The notes: generated by a model not told the origin, from the letters alone. 64,000 nucleotides of DNA from G963666935 sp963666935 (GCA_963666935.1 OY762936.1:1302001-1366000), one strand, 5' to 3'; positions 35,163 to 44,538 are shown, numbered from the stretch's first letter. Translations and numbers: made by a program.

Positions 35163-35510
35163 ATGTCCATTCGCTATGACAGGATGAGCGAGGAGATTAG
35201 AAAGACCATTTCCGAAATCATCCGCGACATGAAGGACCCCAGGCTTTCGGACATGACCACCATCTTATCGGTGGATGTGGCTAGCGATCTGAAGCTGGCA
35301 AAGGTGAAGGTCAGCGTCTACGACAAGGACGACGCAGTGCGGGAGGCCTCCGTGGAGGCCCTGAACCATGGCAGCGGGTTCATCACCCGGGAACTGGGCA
35401 GACGCATGGATCTGCGCTCGCTCCCCAAATTTAAGTTCGTCTTAGACACTTCTAGTGAATACAGCGTGCGGATCGCCGAGATCATAGACTCACTGCACAA
35501 GGACGATTAG
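35163..35510 (+). CDS. rbfA: Ribosome-binding factor A
   Basis: Cold-shock associated 30S maturation factor, 115 residues, KH-like fold. Signature: RYDRMSEEIRKTISEII, KDPRLSDM and the C-terminal KFKFVLDTSSEYSVRI. It follows infB by 5 nt and ends the operon at a terminator. Confidence 0.96.
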   Translation: MSIRYDRMSEEIRKTISEIIRDMKDPRLSDMTTILSVDVASDLKLAKVKVSVYDKDDAVREASVEALNHGSGFITRELGRRMDLRSLPKFKFVLDTSSEYSVRIAEIIDSLHKDD

Positions 35511-35517
35511 GGAACAG

Positions 35518-35544
35518 AGGCGATGAAGTTCTCATCGCCTTTTT
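35518..35544 (+). terminator. Terminator after rbfA
   Basis: AGGCGATGA (35518-35526), 5-nt loop, TCATCGCCT (35532-35540), then TTTT. Confidence 0.92.
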
Positions 35545-35572
35545 GATCAGATCAGGATATAGGGAGATGCGC

Positions 35573-36526
35573 ATGCGGAAAGAAATATGTGATTTTTTAA
35601 TGGGCGACGGATTTACCATCCTATGCCATTCCCTGCCGGACGGCGATACGCTGGGCAGTGGGATGGCACTGTTCCTTGCATTGGGGAATCAGGGGAAAAG
35701 GGTGGAACTCCTATGCCATGACGCTGTCCCCTCGGCTTATTACTGCATGCCCGGCACAGAACGAATTTTAAAGCCGCAAGCAGCTGTTGGCTATAAAAAC
35801 GTCATCACTGTGGACTGCGCGGATGCAGAGCGGGTGGGAGACGGGCTGCCGATGCTTCAAAGGGCTATACACACCCTAAACATCGACCATCATATGACCA
35901 ACACCTCCTATGCAGAGATCAACCTTGTGGACCCATCGGCCGCGGCCACCGCGGAGATCGTGTACCATGTGTTGCGGGAAACCGGAATGGAAATCGACCG
36001 ACCCATTGCCGCCTGCCTCTATGTGGGCATGATGACGGATACCGGTTCCTTCGCCTATGCCAATACTACGCCGAAAACCATGCGTGCAGCGGCGGATATG
36101 ATGGCGACAGGGATTAATCACAACGCATTGAATACGGCAATATTCCGCAACGTGCCCGTGGGGAAAAAACGGCTGTTGGCTTTGGCGCTTACGAACATGA
36201 CGCTGTTCGCGCAGGGCAAAGGAGCCATTACCCATATATCGTTGGAGGAAATGCGGCACGTGGGCGCTATGGAGGAATACACAGAGGGTATTATCGACCA
36301 CCTTCGGGATATCGACACGGTGGAAGTGGCGATTATGGTTCGCGAGAGCGAAGAAGGGACCAAGGTAAGCCTGCGCTCCAAAGGCGCAGTGGACGTGGCG
36401 CAAATTGCGGCGCGGCAAAATGGCGGCGGCCATATGCGAGCGTCGGGATATACCGCTTCGGGCGGTCTGGATGAGGTTTTCTTGGAAGCGCAGAGGGTGG
36501 CCGAGGCATGCTTGAAGGAGTCGTAA
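35573..36526 (+). CDS. nrnA: DHH/DHHA1 phosphoesterase, NrnA-type nanoRNase/pAp phosphatase
   Basis: Degrades short oligoribonucleotides and 3'-phosphoadenosine 5'-phosphate, and in some species c-di-nucleotide products. From ATG 35573 (AGGGAG 6 nt upstream; the ATG at 35567 touches its SD) it is 317 residues. Motifs: SLPDGDTLGSG, TVDCAD, NIDHHMTNT and the C-terminal GGGHMRASG of DHHA1. It lies in the conserved rbfA-nrnA-truB-ribF order and overlaps truB by 19 nt. Confidence 0.93.
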   Translation: MRKEICDFLMGDGFTILCHSLPDGDTLGSGMALFLALGNQGKRVELLCHDAVPSAYYCMPGTERILKPQAAVGYKNVITVDCADAERVGDGLPMLQRAIHTLNIDHHMTNTSYAEINLVDPSAAATAEIVYHVLRETGMEIDRPIAACLYVGMMTDTGSFAYANTTPKTMRAAADMMATGINHNALNTAIFRNVPVGKKRLLALALTNMTLFAQGKGAITHISLEEMRHVGAMEEYTEGIIDHLRDIDTVEVAIMVRESEEGTKVSLRSKGAVDVAQIAARQNGGGHMRASGYTASGGLDEVFLEAQRVAEACLKES

Positions 36527-37398
36527 ATGTATTGAAGCCGCCCGGCCTCACGTCCAGCGATGTTGTGACGGATTTGCGGCACATATTTTCTATGAAAAGG
36601 GTGGGACATACTGGCACGCTGGACCCCGGCGCGGCTGGCGTGCTGCCTGTTTGCATTGGCCGCGCCACCCGGCTCTTTGATTATCTGGTGGACAAGGATA
36701 AAGAGTACCTCGCCGAAATCCACTTTGGCGCCGCCACGGACACACAGGATTCCTATGGCCAAATCACGCAGCGCTTGGAAAAAACGGTGACGGAAAAGCA
36801 ATTTTTAGAGTTGCTGTGCACTTTTCAGGGAGAGCAGGATCAGGAAGCGCCAGTGTATTCCGCGGTGAAGCAGGACGGCAAAAAGCTCTATCAGTTGGCG
36901 CGGGAGGGCAAGGAAATCATACCAAAAATCCGGCGCATCAACCTACATAGCTTGGAATTGGTCAAAGGCGAGGGAGAGCGCAGTTTTTTATTTCGGGTTT
37001 GCTGTTCAAGGGGCACTTATGTACGGACCTTATGCCATGATATTGGAAGGGCGGCCGGTGTGCCGGCTCATCTGTCTTTTCTGCTACGAACCAGATCCGG
37101 AAACTTCAGAATTCAGGACGCTTACACGATTGGAGAGCTGCAGAAATTGAAGGAAGCGGGGACGCTTGCTTCGGCCGTAACCTCTATGGAACAGGCGTTA
37201 TCGGGATTAGACGAACTGCGGCTTGCGCTGCCCGAGCGGGAGGGAACACTGCTGAAAAATGGCGTTTCACTGGCGGTTCCGGAGGCAAAGGCGGGAATTC
37301 CTTACAGGCTTTACTGCAACGGCAGCTTTCTCGGAATCGGGAAAGTGGGGGTTGAGGGCGTGCACATCTGCGCGTATTTATGCGATGATCAAGGATAG
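36508..37398 (+). CDS. truB: tRNA pseudouridine-55 synthase
   Basis: Isomerises U55 in the T-loop of tRNAs. The 296-residue protein has the catalytic Asp39 in RVGHTGTLDPGAAGVLP, VYSAVK, and SRGTYVRTLCHDIG. C-terminal PUA-like tail. It starts within nrnA and overlaps the start of ribF by 14 nt, so translation of the three is coupled. Confidence 0.96.
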   Translation: MLEGVVNVLKPPGLTSSDVVTDLRHIFSMKRVGHTGTLDPGAAGVLPVCIGRATRLFDYLVDKDKEYLAEIHFGAATDTQDSYGQITQRLEKTVTEKQFLELLCTFQGEQDQEAPVYSAVKQDGKKLYQLAREGKEIIPKIRRINLHSLELVKGEGERSFLFRVCCSRGTYVRTLCHDIGRAAGVPAHLSFLLRTRSGNFRIQDAYTIGELQKLKEAGTLASAVTSMEQALSGLDELRLALPEREGTLLKNGVSLAVPEAKAGIPYRLYCNGSFLGIGKVGVEGVHICAYLCDDQG

Positions 37399-38293
37399 CG
37401 TGGTGGCTCTTGGTACATTTGATGGGGTTCACCGGGGGCACAGAAAACTCATATGTCAGGCCATAGCGCTGGCTTCCCAGCGCGGTTTTGCGCCGCTCAT
37501 CTACACATTTTCCAACCATCCCATGGAGGCTTTCGGCAGGGCACCGGTGCGGCTAATGCCGGACGCGGTGCGCTTAGCGGCACTTTCGGAATTCTGTACA
37601 GTGAGTACGGATGTGTTTGACCTACGGTTCGCGGCAATGTCGCCGGAGGGCTTTGTCCGCATGCTTATCGCCCGGTTCAATATGCGCGTGGCGGTGGCGG
37701 GATTCAATTATACCTTCGGGAAGAGTGGCATTGGGAATATGGAAACCCTTCGCTACTACGGGGAGAAATACGGCTTTGAAGTAGTGGAGATTCCGCCGGT
37801 TCGATATGGCGTCTCTCCCATTTCCAGCACCCGCATCCGTACGGCCATAGAGGCGGGAAACGTGGCAGATGCCGCCGAGATGCTGGGGCGGGAATACCGG
37901 CTGTCTGGTCCGGTTGTTATGAACCGACGGTTCGGGCACACCCTTGGTTTCCCCACGGCAAATATAGACCCACCTGCTTCCCTTGTGATGCCCCGTTTTG
38001 GCGTGTATGCTACTTGGGCGGAAGTGGGAGATGCGATCTACCCCGCGGTGACGAATATCGGAGAGAACCCCACGGTTCAAGGAGACAAGGTGACCATCGA
38101 AACCCATCTGCTTGGGTTTAACGGAGATATTTACGGCGAGAAGCTGTCGGTGCGTTTTATGACCAGACTTCGGGGAGATGTGAAGTTCTCCAGCACCCAC
38201 GAGCTGGTGCAACAGATCCATCAGGATGTGAGCCGGGCGAAGAGCCTGTTGAACGTATCCGGCCAAATCCCTGCAAAATCAGGAAGGAAATAA
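37385..38293 (+). CDS. ribF: Bifunctional riboflavin kinase/FMN adenylyltransferase
   Basis: Converts riboflavin to FMN and FAD. From ATG 37385 it is 302 residues; an open frame runs upstream, but the family N-terminus and truB overlap fix the start. The nucleotidyltransferase domain has GTFDGVHRGH at 10-19 and SSTRIRTAI; the C-terminal kinase domain has GHTLGFPTANI and TNIGENPT. No SD; expression by coupling to truB. Confidence 0.95.
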   Translation: MIKDSVVALGTFDGVHRGHRKLICQAIALASQRGFAPLIYTFSNHPMEAFGRAPVRLMPDAVRLAALSEFCTVSTDVFDLRFAAMSPEGFVRMLIARFNMRVAVAGFNYTFGKSGIGNMETLRYYGEKYGFEVVEIPPVRYGVSPISSTRIRTAIEAGNVADAAEMLGREYRLSGPVVMNRRFGHTLGFPTANIDPPASLVMPRFGVYATWAEVGDAIYPAVTNIGENPTVQGDKVTIETHLLGFNGDIYGEKLSVRFMTRLRGDVKFSSTHELVQQIHQDVSRAKSLLNVSGQIPAKSGRK

Positions 38294-38296
38294 CTG

Positions 38297-38325
38297 TTTA
38301 CAGGGGAATTGTCATATGATATAGT
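38297..38325 (+). promoter_or_regulatory. Promoter of rpsO
   Basis: TTTACA (38297-38302), 17-nt spacer, TATAGT (38320-38325) with extended -10 TG at 38317-38318. Start near 38332, just after ribF. Confidence 0.78.
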
Positions 38326-38331
38326 GTATAA

Positions 38332-38413
38332 GAACCAAGGGCTGTGTTTTGCGATTTGCCAACGCATGGCGTGGTCTTTTGGCGATTATATTAAGTTTTT
38401 AGGAGGCAATACC
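38332..38413 (+). promoter_or_regulatory. Candidate S15 autoregulatory leader
   Basis: The 82-nt leader can form an outer stem CCAAGGG with CTTTTGG (two G-T pairs) enclosing TGCG/CGCA, a multi-branch layout like known S15 leader RNAs. The AGGAGG SD lies 3' of it. The fold was made by eye. Confidence 0.4.
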
Positions 38414-38671
38414 ATGAAAACAAAGGCGGAAATTATCGAGGAATATAAGGTTCATGACGGTGATACGGGTTCTCCCGAAGTTCAGATCGCCCTCTTGACC
38501 GAGCGGATCAACCACCTTAACGAGCACCTCAAGGAGAACAAAAAGGACTTTCATTCCCGCAGGGGCTTGCTGAAGATGGTCGGGCGCCGTCGTGGTCTGC
38601 TCAACTATCTCAAAGAAAAAGATATTGAGCGTTACCGCTCTATTATTGCGAGATTGGGCCTGCGCAAATAA
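38414..38671 (+). CDS. rpsO: 30S ribosomal protein S15
   Basis: Primary 16S rRNA-binding protein of the central domain. From ATG 38414 (AGGAGG 7 nt upstream) it is 85 residues with HDGDTGSPEVQIALLTERI, HLKENKKDFHSRRGL and RRRGLLNYLKEKD. Followed by its own terminator, then pnp, the common pair. Confidence 0.97.
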   Translation: MKTKAEIIEEYKVHDGDTGSPEVQIALLTERINHLNEHLKENKKDFHSRRGLLKMVGRRRGLLNYLKEKDIERYRSIIARLGLRK

Positions 38672-38688
38672 CAGCATCAAGAGCCTTT

Positions 38689-38720
38689 CGCGGAAGTGCA
38701 AAACACTTCCGCGCTTTTTT
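38689..38720 (+). terminator. Terminator after rpsO
   Basis: CGCGGAAGTG (38689-38698), 5-nt loop, CACTTCCGCG (38704-38713), then C and six T. Confidence 0.93.
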
Positions 38721-38757
38721 TATTTTGGCAAAGGGAGGATGGATTGTCAGATTTTCG

Positions 38758-38786
38758 TTGCGGCGAATTCTATAATAATGTATAAT
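38758..38786 (+). promoter_or_regulatory. Promoter of pnp
   Basis: TTGCGG (38758-38763), 17-nt spacer, TATAAT (38781-38786). A second TATAAT lies at 38771. Leader of about 40 nt. Confidence 0.7.
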
Positions 38787-38833
38787 AAACTGATTTAGAA
38801 TGATTATAAGAGAAAGTAAAGGAGCATGTGAAC

Positions 38834-40930
38834 GTGCAGGGAAGAACTTACAAAATGGAAGTGGCGGGCAAAGATCTCGTCATTGAAACTGGGAAGTACT
38901 GCGAACAGGCCGGCGGTAGCGTCGTTGTCCGCAGCGGCGATGCGGTGGTTCTGGTAAGCGCCACCGTAGCGAAAGAAGCGAGGGCGGGCACGGATTTTCT
39001 TCCGCTGTCCATTGAATTTGAGGAGAAGATGTATGCCGCAGGCAAGATCCCCGGCGGATTTATCAAACGGGAAGGCCGCCCGTCCGAAAAGGCGGTTCTT
39101 GCTTGCCGGTTGATTGACAGGCCTCTTCGTCCGCTGTTTCCCAAGGGCTTTTACAACGACATTCAGGTGATTGCTACCGTGCTGAGCATGGATCCTGACG
39201 TGCAGCCGGAGATTCTGGGCATGATTGGCTCTTCGGTAGCCTTGTGTATCAGCAATGCGCCCTTTGCCGGCCCCACGGCAGCTGTGGCGATTGGTTACGT
39301 GGACGGAAAGTATATCATTAACCCCACCGCAAGTGAGCGGGAGCAAAGTCGCCTGCAGCTGACGGTGGCGGGCACCCGGGATGCTGTGATGATGGTGGAA
39401 GCCGGCGCCAACGAAATTTCCGAGAAAGAAATGCTGGATGCCATCCTTCTGGCGCATGAAGAAATCAAGAAAATTGTGGACTTTATCAATGAAATTGTGG
39501 CGGCGGAAGGCAAGCCCAAGCTGGAAGTGAACATCTATAAGCCTGACGCAGCGTTTACGGAATTGGTTCGAGCGTATGCCAGAGACAAAGTGGAATGGCA
39601 GCTGGATACCTTTGACCGCAAGGAACGGGAAGCCCGTTCCGAGCAGGTTAAGAAAGAAACCATTGAGTATTTTGCAGAAACGTATCCCGACAGCGCATCG
39701 GATATTGACGCGATTTTATATACCCTTACGAAGGAGATCGTGCGGGACAAGATCATCAACCGCAAGATCCGCCCTGACGGACGCGCACAAGACGAGATCC
39801 GCCCCATTTGGAGCGAAGTGGGAATTTTGCCCCGGGTTCACGGCAGCGCCGTATTCACCCGCGGCCAGACCCAGGTGATGAGCATTGTTACGCTGGGCTC
39901 CCTCAGAGAGGGACAAACCCTTGACGGTATTGATAGCGCGACGTTCAAGCGCTATATGCACCAGTACAACATGCCGCCTTACAGCGTGGGCGAAGTGCGC
40001 CGCGTTGGTAGCCCCGGACGCCGGGAAATCGGCCATGGCGCGCTGGCGGAGCGGGCGATTTTACCTATGCTGCCCAGCGAGGAAGAATTCCCCTATGCCA
40101 TCCGTGCGGTGTCGGAGGTGGTCAGCTCCAACGGTTCTACCTCACAGGCCTCTGTGTGCGCTTCCGCCATGTCACTCATGGATGCCGGCGTACCGCTGAA
40201 AAAGCCCGTGGCCGGCGTGGCGATGGGTCTGATCAAGGATGAGGCTAACGGCAATATCGCTGTTCTGACGGATATTCAGGGTCTTGAGGACTTCTTGGGT
40301 GATATGGACTTTAAGGTGGCGGGTACCCGGGAGGGCATTACCGCTATTCAGATGGATATCAAGATCAAGGGCATTAACGAGGAGATCCTCACCCGGGCGC
40401 TGGACCAGGCCCGACGCGGACGCATGTTCATTTTGGACAAGATGATGGAGACTATCAGCGCGCCCAAACCCGAGCTTTCCCCTTACGCGCCCCGGATTCT
40501 GCAGTTTACGATCCATCCGGACAAGATCCGCGAGGTTATCGGCAGCGGCGGGAAGACCATCAACCAGATTATTGCCGATACCGGCGTAAAGATTGACATC
40601 GAGGACGATGGACGGGTATTCATTGCATCACCGGATCAGGAAGCGGCCGCCCACGCAAAGCAGATGATCGAGACCATCTGCCACGACATCGAGATGGGAG
40701 AGGTCTTCTTGGGCAAAGTGGTGAATATATTGCCTATCGGCGCGCAGGTTGAGCTGAAACCCGGCAAAAAGGGCCTTGTACACATCAGCCGCCTGGCCAA
40801 CCACAGGGTAGAAAAGGTGGAGGACGAAGTCAAGATCGGCGATGAAATTCTGGTGCGCGTAATTGCCATTAAGCCCGACGGAAAGATCGACCTCACCCGT
40901 AAAGAGCTTTTGCCAGACGCGAAAAATTAA
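38834..40930 (+). CDS. pnp: Polyribonucleotide nucleotidyltransferase (PNPase)
   Basis: Phosphorolytic 3'-5' exoribonuclease of the degradosome. The start is GTG 38834, 9 nt after AAAGGAG; GTG 38828 is too close. The 698-residue protein has two RNase PH domains, the second with catalytic Asp490 and Asp492 in GDMDFK, then a KH domain (VIGSGGKTINQI) and an S1 domain (GKVVNILPIGAQVEL) to the end. Complete and normal length. Confidence 0.97.
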   Translation: MQGRTYKMEVAGKDLVIETGKYCEQAGGSVVVRSGDAVVLVSATVAKEARAGTDFLPLSIEFEEKMYAAGKIPGGFIKREGRPSEKAVLACRLIDRPLRPLFPKGFYNDIQVIATVLSMDPDVQPEILGMIGSSVALCISNAPFAGPTAAVAIGYVDGKYIINPTASEREQSRLQLTVAGTRDAVMMVEAGANEISEKEMLDAILLAHEEIKKIVDFINEIVAAEGKPKLEVNIYKPDAAFTELVRAYARDKVEWQLDTFDRKEREARSEQVKKETIEYFAETYPDSASDIDAILYTLTKEIVRDKIINRKIRPDGRAQDEIRPIWSEVGILPRVHGSAVFTRGQTQVMSIVTLGSLREGQTLDGIDSATFKRYMHQYNMPPYSVGEVRRVGSPGRREIGHGALAERAILPMLPSEEEFPYAIRAVSEVVSSNGSTSQASVCASAMSLMDAGVPLKKPVAGVAMGLIKDEANGNIAVLTDIQGLEDFLGDMDFKVAGTREGITAIQMDIKIKGINEEILTRALDQARRGRMFILDKMMETISAPKPELSPYAPRILQFTIHPDKIREVIGSGGKTINQIIADTGVKIDIEDDGRVFIASPDQEAAAHAKQMIETICHDIEMGEVFLGKVVNILPIGAQVELKPGKKGLVHISRLANHRVEKVEDEVKIGDEILVRVIAIKPDGKIDLTRKELLPDAKN

Positions 40931-40950
40931 TTTTTCAAAGATTTTATCCG

Positions 40951-40985
40951 GCAAAGCATAACCCAAAGGTTATGCTTTGCTTGTA
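40951..40985 (+). terminator. Terminator after pnp
   Basis: Perfect 13-bp stem: 40951-40963 and 40968-40980, 4-nt loop, followed by a weak T-tract (TTGT). Confidence 0.75.
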
Positions 40986-41045
40986 TAATTGGTGGACAGG
41001 ACGAATACCCATATACTAACACGCGAGCGATTCGGAGGTTGGGTT

Positions 41046-41723
41046 ATGGGGATTCGAAGGATTATCCGGGGAATCATTACAAACGTACTGTTGGCGCTGC
41101 TTATTTTGGGGCTGTATATCGGAACCACGGAGCCCAAAGTGATTAGCGTATTCGCGCCGATATACCGCGGGCAAGCAGAGGACAAGGTAGCCCTGCAGTT
41201 TGCGGTAAGCTGGAACGCCGCCGCGCTTGGCGAAATATTGGACACGCTAAAGGAAAACGGCGTGACCGCTACCTTTGCTGTGAGCGGACAATGGGCAAAG
41301 GACAACCCAGATCTGCTCAGGCGCATGGTGTCAGAAGGGCATGAGATCGCTACCATGGGTCAATATCCGGACATGGAGGGAAACCTCTCCTGGACCATGG
41401 AGGACATTTCTGCGGCGGCAGAAACCATTGAGACTCTGTGCGGCCAAAGACCACAACTCTACTATGCGGGCAGCCGTAGCATGCTGATTTCTTCCTGGGC
41501 GGCAAAAAAGCTGGGAATGACGCATGTATCCTGCACCTTGGATTTGTTAAGCGCAAAAGGGACTGCGGAGGATATTATTAATCGAGCTGCACAGCCTATT
41601 GACGGCGGCATCTTTCTACTGCTGCCCACGGCGGCCTGCAACGAGGCGCTTCCTGGGCTGCTGAAACTTTTAAACGGGAAAGGATTACAGGTCACATCCG
41701 TAGGAGATGTGCTGGAATTATGA
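41046..41723 (+). CDS. ylxY: YlxY-like polysaccharide deacetylase-fold protein, catalytic motif lost
   Basis: From ATG 41046 (GGAGG 7 nt upstream) the protein is 225 residues: a membrane anchor at about 10-27 followed by an extracytoplasmic NodB-fold domain. Position between pnp and an M16 peptidase is that of Bacillus ylxY, a sporulation-associated deacetylase-like gene. The first NodB motif, normally TFDDG, is here QFAVS (51-55), so both aspartates are absent; in the second motif only the first His (H99 in SEGHE) is kept. It is therefore unlikely to be an active metal-dependent deacetylase; binding or structural role in spore cortex or wall is possible. A sporulation sigma-like -10 (CATATACT, 41010-41017) is present but unconvincing without a well placed -35. 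Confidence 0.82.
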   Translation: MGIRRIIRGIITNVLLALLILGLYIGTTEPKVISVFAPIYRGQAEDKVALQFAVSWNAAALGEILDTLKENGVTATFAVSGQWAKDNPDLLRRMVSEGHEIATMGQYPDMEGNLSWTMEDISAAAETIETLCGQRPQLYYAGSRSMLISSWAAKKLGMTHVSCTLDLLSAKGTAEDIINRAAQPIDGGIFLLLPTAACNEALPGLLKLLNGKGLQVTSVGDVLEL

Positions 41724-41724
41724 A

Positions 41725-42989
41725 ATGACGATTGTTAGGAAACTGAAAAATGGGATCACGGTGGTAGCGGAACATATGCCATCTTTCCGCTCCCTTGCCA
41801 TCAATGTATGGTCCGGTGCGGGGGCGATCTACGAGACTGCCGAAGAGGCCGGGATTTCGCATTTTATTGAACATATGGTCTTCAAAGGCACAAAAAAGCG
41901 CACTGCGTCTCAGATTGCGTCGGAAATGGATGCGGTTGGCGGAAACGTCAACGCCTTTACCGCCAAAGAATGCACCTGCTTTTACGCCAAAGTGCTGGGC
42001 GAGGACATGGAACTAGCCTGTGATATTCTCAGCGATATGGTCTATGCGCCCCTTCTCGCGAAGGCAGATATTGAGAAGGAAAAAGGCGTGGTGACGGAGG
42101 AGATTCTCATGCTTCAAGACAACCCGGAGGACCTGGTTCACGAAACACTGTGCGAGACGATTTATGGCGGCGCGCCTCTGGCCAGCCCCATTCTGGGCAC
42201 GGAAGCCACGGTTCGCTCGTTTACCCGGGATAAGATAATAAACTATATGGGCAGCCATTATGCTCCGGAAAACATGGTGATTTCCTGTGCGGGTAACTTC
42301 GATGTGGACAAGCTGGAGAATGTTTTGGAGCGGTGGTTTTCCGCCCATTGTCCCGGAGAGAAGCGGCAGGCACCCGGGAGCAAGTTGATTGGGCAGCGCG
42401 CTTTCAAGGCGGTGGAGCGGGACGTGGAGCAGGTACATATCTGTATAGGCTTTCCGGGCTTTGCTACCGATACCCCGGAACAGTTTCCCCTGTATGTGCT
42501 CAACAACGCCCTTGGCGGCAGCATGAGTTCACGGCTGTTTCAGAGCATCCGGGAGGAAAAGGGACTGGCGTATTCTGTTTATTCTTATCCGGCCTGTTAC
42601 GGTGACACGGGCTATTTTGCCATGTATGCCGGCACAGGGGAAAAGCAGGCAGCCCAAGTGGTGGAAATGATGCTCGACGAGGTGGACAAGTTCAAGAAGA
42701 ACGGGCTTACCGTCGAAGAGTTTCAAAGGAGCAAGGATCAGCTTAAAGGGGGATACCTTCTTGGCAGGAGAGCACGGCTTCCCGGAGCAGTGCCATTGGC
42801 AAGGCGCAACTTTTGACGGGCAAGATCCGCAGCGAGCAGGAGGTCCTGAAGAAGATCGAGAGCGTTACCATGGAGGATGTGGCGGCCATCGCGCCCTATA
42901 TTCTGAATTATGACCGCATGGCAGGTGCTTTTGTGGGGCGGATCAACAAGCGGGAAAAAGAAGTGAAGAAAGTATTTGAGGGCAGATAA
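41725..42989 (+). pseudogene. M16 zinc peptidase (MlpA/YmxG type) with a single frameshift
   Basis: Inverzincin-type peptidase with the H46-F-I-E49-H50 motif and typical VGGNVNAFTAKE, GGSMSSRLFQSIREEKGLAYSVYS blocks. The first frame runs on to a stop at 42814-42816 with a nonsense tail of about 18 residues, while the correct C-terminal part (QESTASR, IGKAQLLTGKI to VKKVFEGR) continues in another frame to the TAA at 42987-42989. One base is missing around 42763-42766 (TTGGCAGG). With it restored the product is 421 residues, the normal length. It could be a true inactivating mutation, a sequencing error, or much less likely recoding. It follows ylxY by 1 nt and precedes dUTPase. Confidence 0.88.
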
Positions 42990-42990
42990 T

Positions 42991-43350
42991 ATGGACAAGC
43001 TGGATCGGATATTTGAACTGCAGGAAATGCTGGATACGGACATTGCCACTCGGCGGCATTTGAATTATACGCCGGAAGAATGGATCCAAAAGGACGTGTT
43101 GGCTATTACCGCGGAGTTGGGCGAGCTGCTCAATGAAGTAAACTTCAAATGGTGGAAAAATCCTAAGGAAATGGACGCCGCCGCCATCAAGGAAGAACTC
43201 ATCGATGTACTGCACTTTTTTGTGAGCATGTGCATCCGCGCCGGTATGAGTGCCGAGGAGATGTATCAGATCTACTGCGGCAAGAATCAGGAGAATTTCG
43301 ACCGTCAGTACGGACGATCCGAAAAAAAGGGCTACGAAGTAACGGAGTAA
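42991..43350 (+). CDS. Dimeric dUTP diphosphatase (MazG-like, dUTPase_2)
   Basis: Hydrolyses dUTP to dUMP, keeping uracil out of DNA. The 119-residue all-helical protein has the metal motif ELGELLNE followed by EELIDVLHFF, the E-x2-E/E-x2-D pattern of dimeric dUTPases, and the KWWKNPK segment typical of them. ATG is 1 nt after the M16 stop, suggesting cotranscription. Confidence 0.9.
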   Translation: MDKLDRIFELQEMLDTDIATRRHLNYTPEEWIQKDVLAITAELGELLNEVNFKWWKNPKEMDAAAIKEELIDVLHFFVSMCIRAGMSAEEMYQIYCGKNQENFDRQYGRSEKKGYEVTE

Positions 43351-43353
43351 GAC

Positions 43354-44538
43354 ATGGCGAGAAGAAGAAAACGCAGAGAGGATGCATATGGTAGGCTGGT
43401 CGCGCTCAGTGCGCTGGCTTTTTTGGCAGTAGCTGGCGTCATTGCGATAATTGTTGCCGGCAACGGCACATCCCGGGCGGCGGAGGGTAGCATGAAGGCC
43501 GCCATCTCAGCCTCTGCGGTCATTATACGGGATGAGGTCAGCATGACTGTGGAAAAATTCGATCATATCGTATACGAGGTCAACGAGGGCGCTCAAGTGA
43601 ATGCGGAAATGCCGGTAGCCGTGGTGTACAAGTGGGGTTACAGCGACGACGTCACACAATCCCTGCTTGACATTCAGCAGCAGATCTATGATAAACAGGT
43701 GGCGATTATGGACGGTGTGGAGAGTGCGGAGCTCACCTCCCTCAACACCCAAATTTCGGACGTGCAGCAGCGCATCCGCGGCAGTATTTCTGGAAATAAC
43801 CAGGAAAACCTGCTGACGCTGGAAAACAATTTGATAACCTTGTTGGGCCAGCGTATCACCCTCCTAAAAAATAGCGTTCAGGCGGATGCAGAACTCACGG
43901 CGCTTTACGCGGAGGAAGTGACCAAACAGGCGCAAATCGCGGAATACACCAGCGAGGTCTCTGTCAAAAGCACGGGTATCGTCAGCTTTTACTTCGATGG
44001 GTATGAGGATGTACTTTCGGTGGATAAGCTGGACGTAGTCAATGCGGATTTGGTGAACAGAATTGCCGGCGGGGCGGATGGAAGCACCGTGGCGATCTCT
44101 GAAAACGGCCTGTACAGGCTCGTGAATCCCGACAGGTGGTACGCTGCGTTCGTTTCCTCCACTTCCGATCCGCTTGTGCTGGCCGAAGGGGAGAGCTACA
44201 GCGTTGTGTTTGAAGGGTACCCGAATACCGTGTATACCGGCAAGGCCGTAAAGAGCACTGCCTCGGATTCCAAAGTGCTCAATATGTTTGAGTTCAATGA
44301 AAACATCGGCGAGCTGATTGACGTTCGCACGGCAAAGGCTACAATTACCGCGGAGCTGACGGGGTTTAAGGTTGCTGTTTCGGCCATTAATACCAAGAAT
44401 GGCGTCTCCACCGTCAAATCCGCAGAAACGGGTGAAAATGTGGAGGTCCGGGTTCTTGCTATAGAAAATGATCTTGCCCTGGTGCGCGCTGTAGACGGCA
44501 GCAGCGTATACGCGGGAATGCGGTATAAAAAGGGCTGA
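43354..44538 (+). CDS. HlyD-family/membrane-fusion-like protein
   Basis: A 394-residue protein with a basic N-terminus, one membrane helix at about 16-36, and an extracytoplasmic part with a biotinyl-lipoyl-like beta region (60-95, VYEVNEGAQVNAEMPVAVVY) flanking a helical hairpin (about 110-205). Thus it resembles HlyD/membrane-fusion proteins, but the C-terminal part is less typical and no transporter genes adjoin. In many Clostridia a similar gene precedes yggS-sepF, so a role near the division machinery is possible. Function uncertain. Confidence 0.75.
   Translation: MARRRKRREDAYGRLVALSALAFLAVAGVIAIIVAGNGTSRAAEGSMKAAISASAVIIRDEVSMTVEKFDHIVYEVNEGAQVNAEMPVAVVYKWGYSDDVTQSLLDIQQQIYDKQVAIMDGVESAELTSLNTQISDVQQRIRGSISGNNQENLLTLENNLITLLGQRITLLKNSVQADAELTALYAEEVTKQAQIAEYTSEVSVKSTGIVSFYFDGYEDVLSVDKLDVVNADLVNRIAGGADGSTVAISENGLYRLVNPDRWYAAFVSSTSDPLVLAEGESYSVVFEGYPNTVYTGKAVKSTASDSKVLNMFEFNENIGELIDVRTAKATITAELTGFKVAVSAINTKNGVSTVKSAETGENVEVRVLAIENDLALVRAVDGSSVYAGMRYKKG

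Noticed and set aside
38592..38798. 68-codon plus-strand ORF overlapping rpsO end and its terminator
   Set aside because: Crosses the rpsO terminator and the pnp promoter; only its final codons follow an SD-like sequence, and these lie in the promoter.
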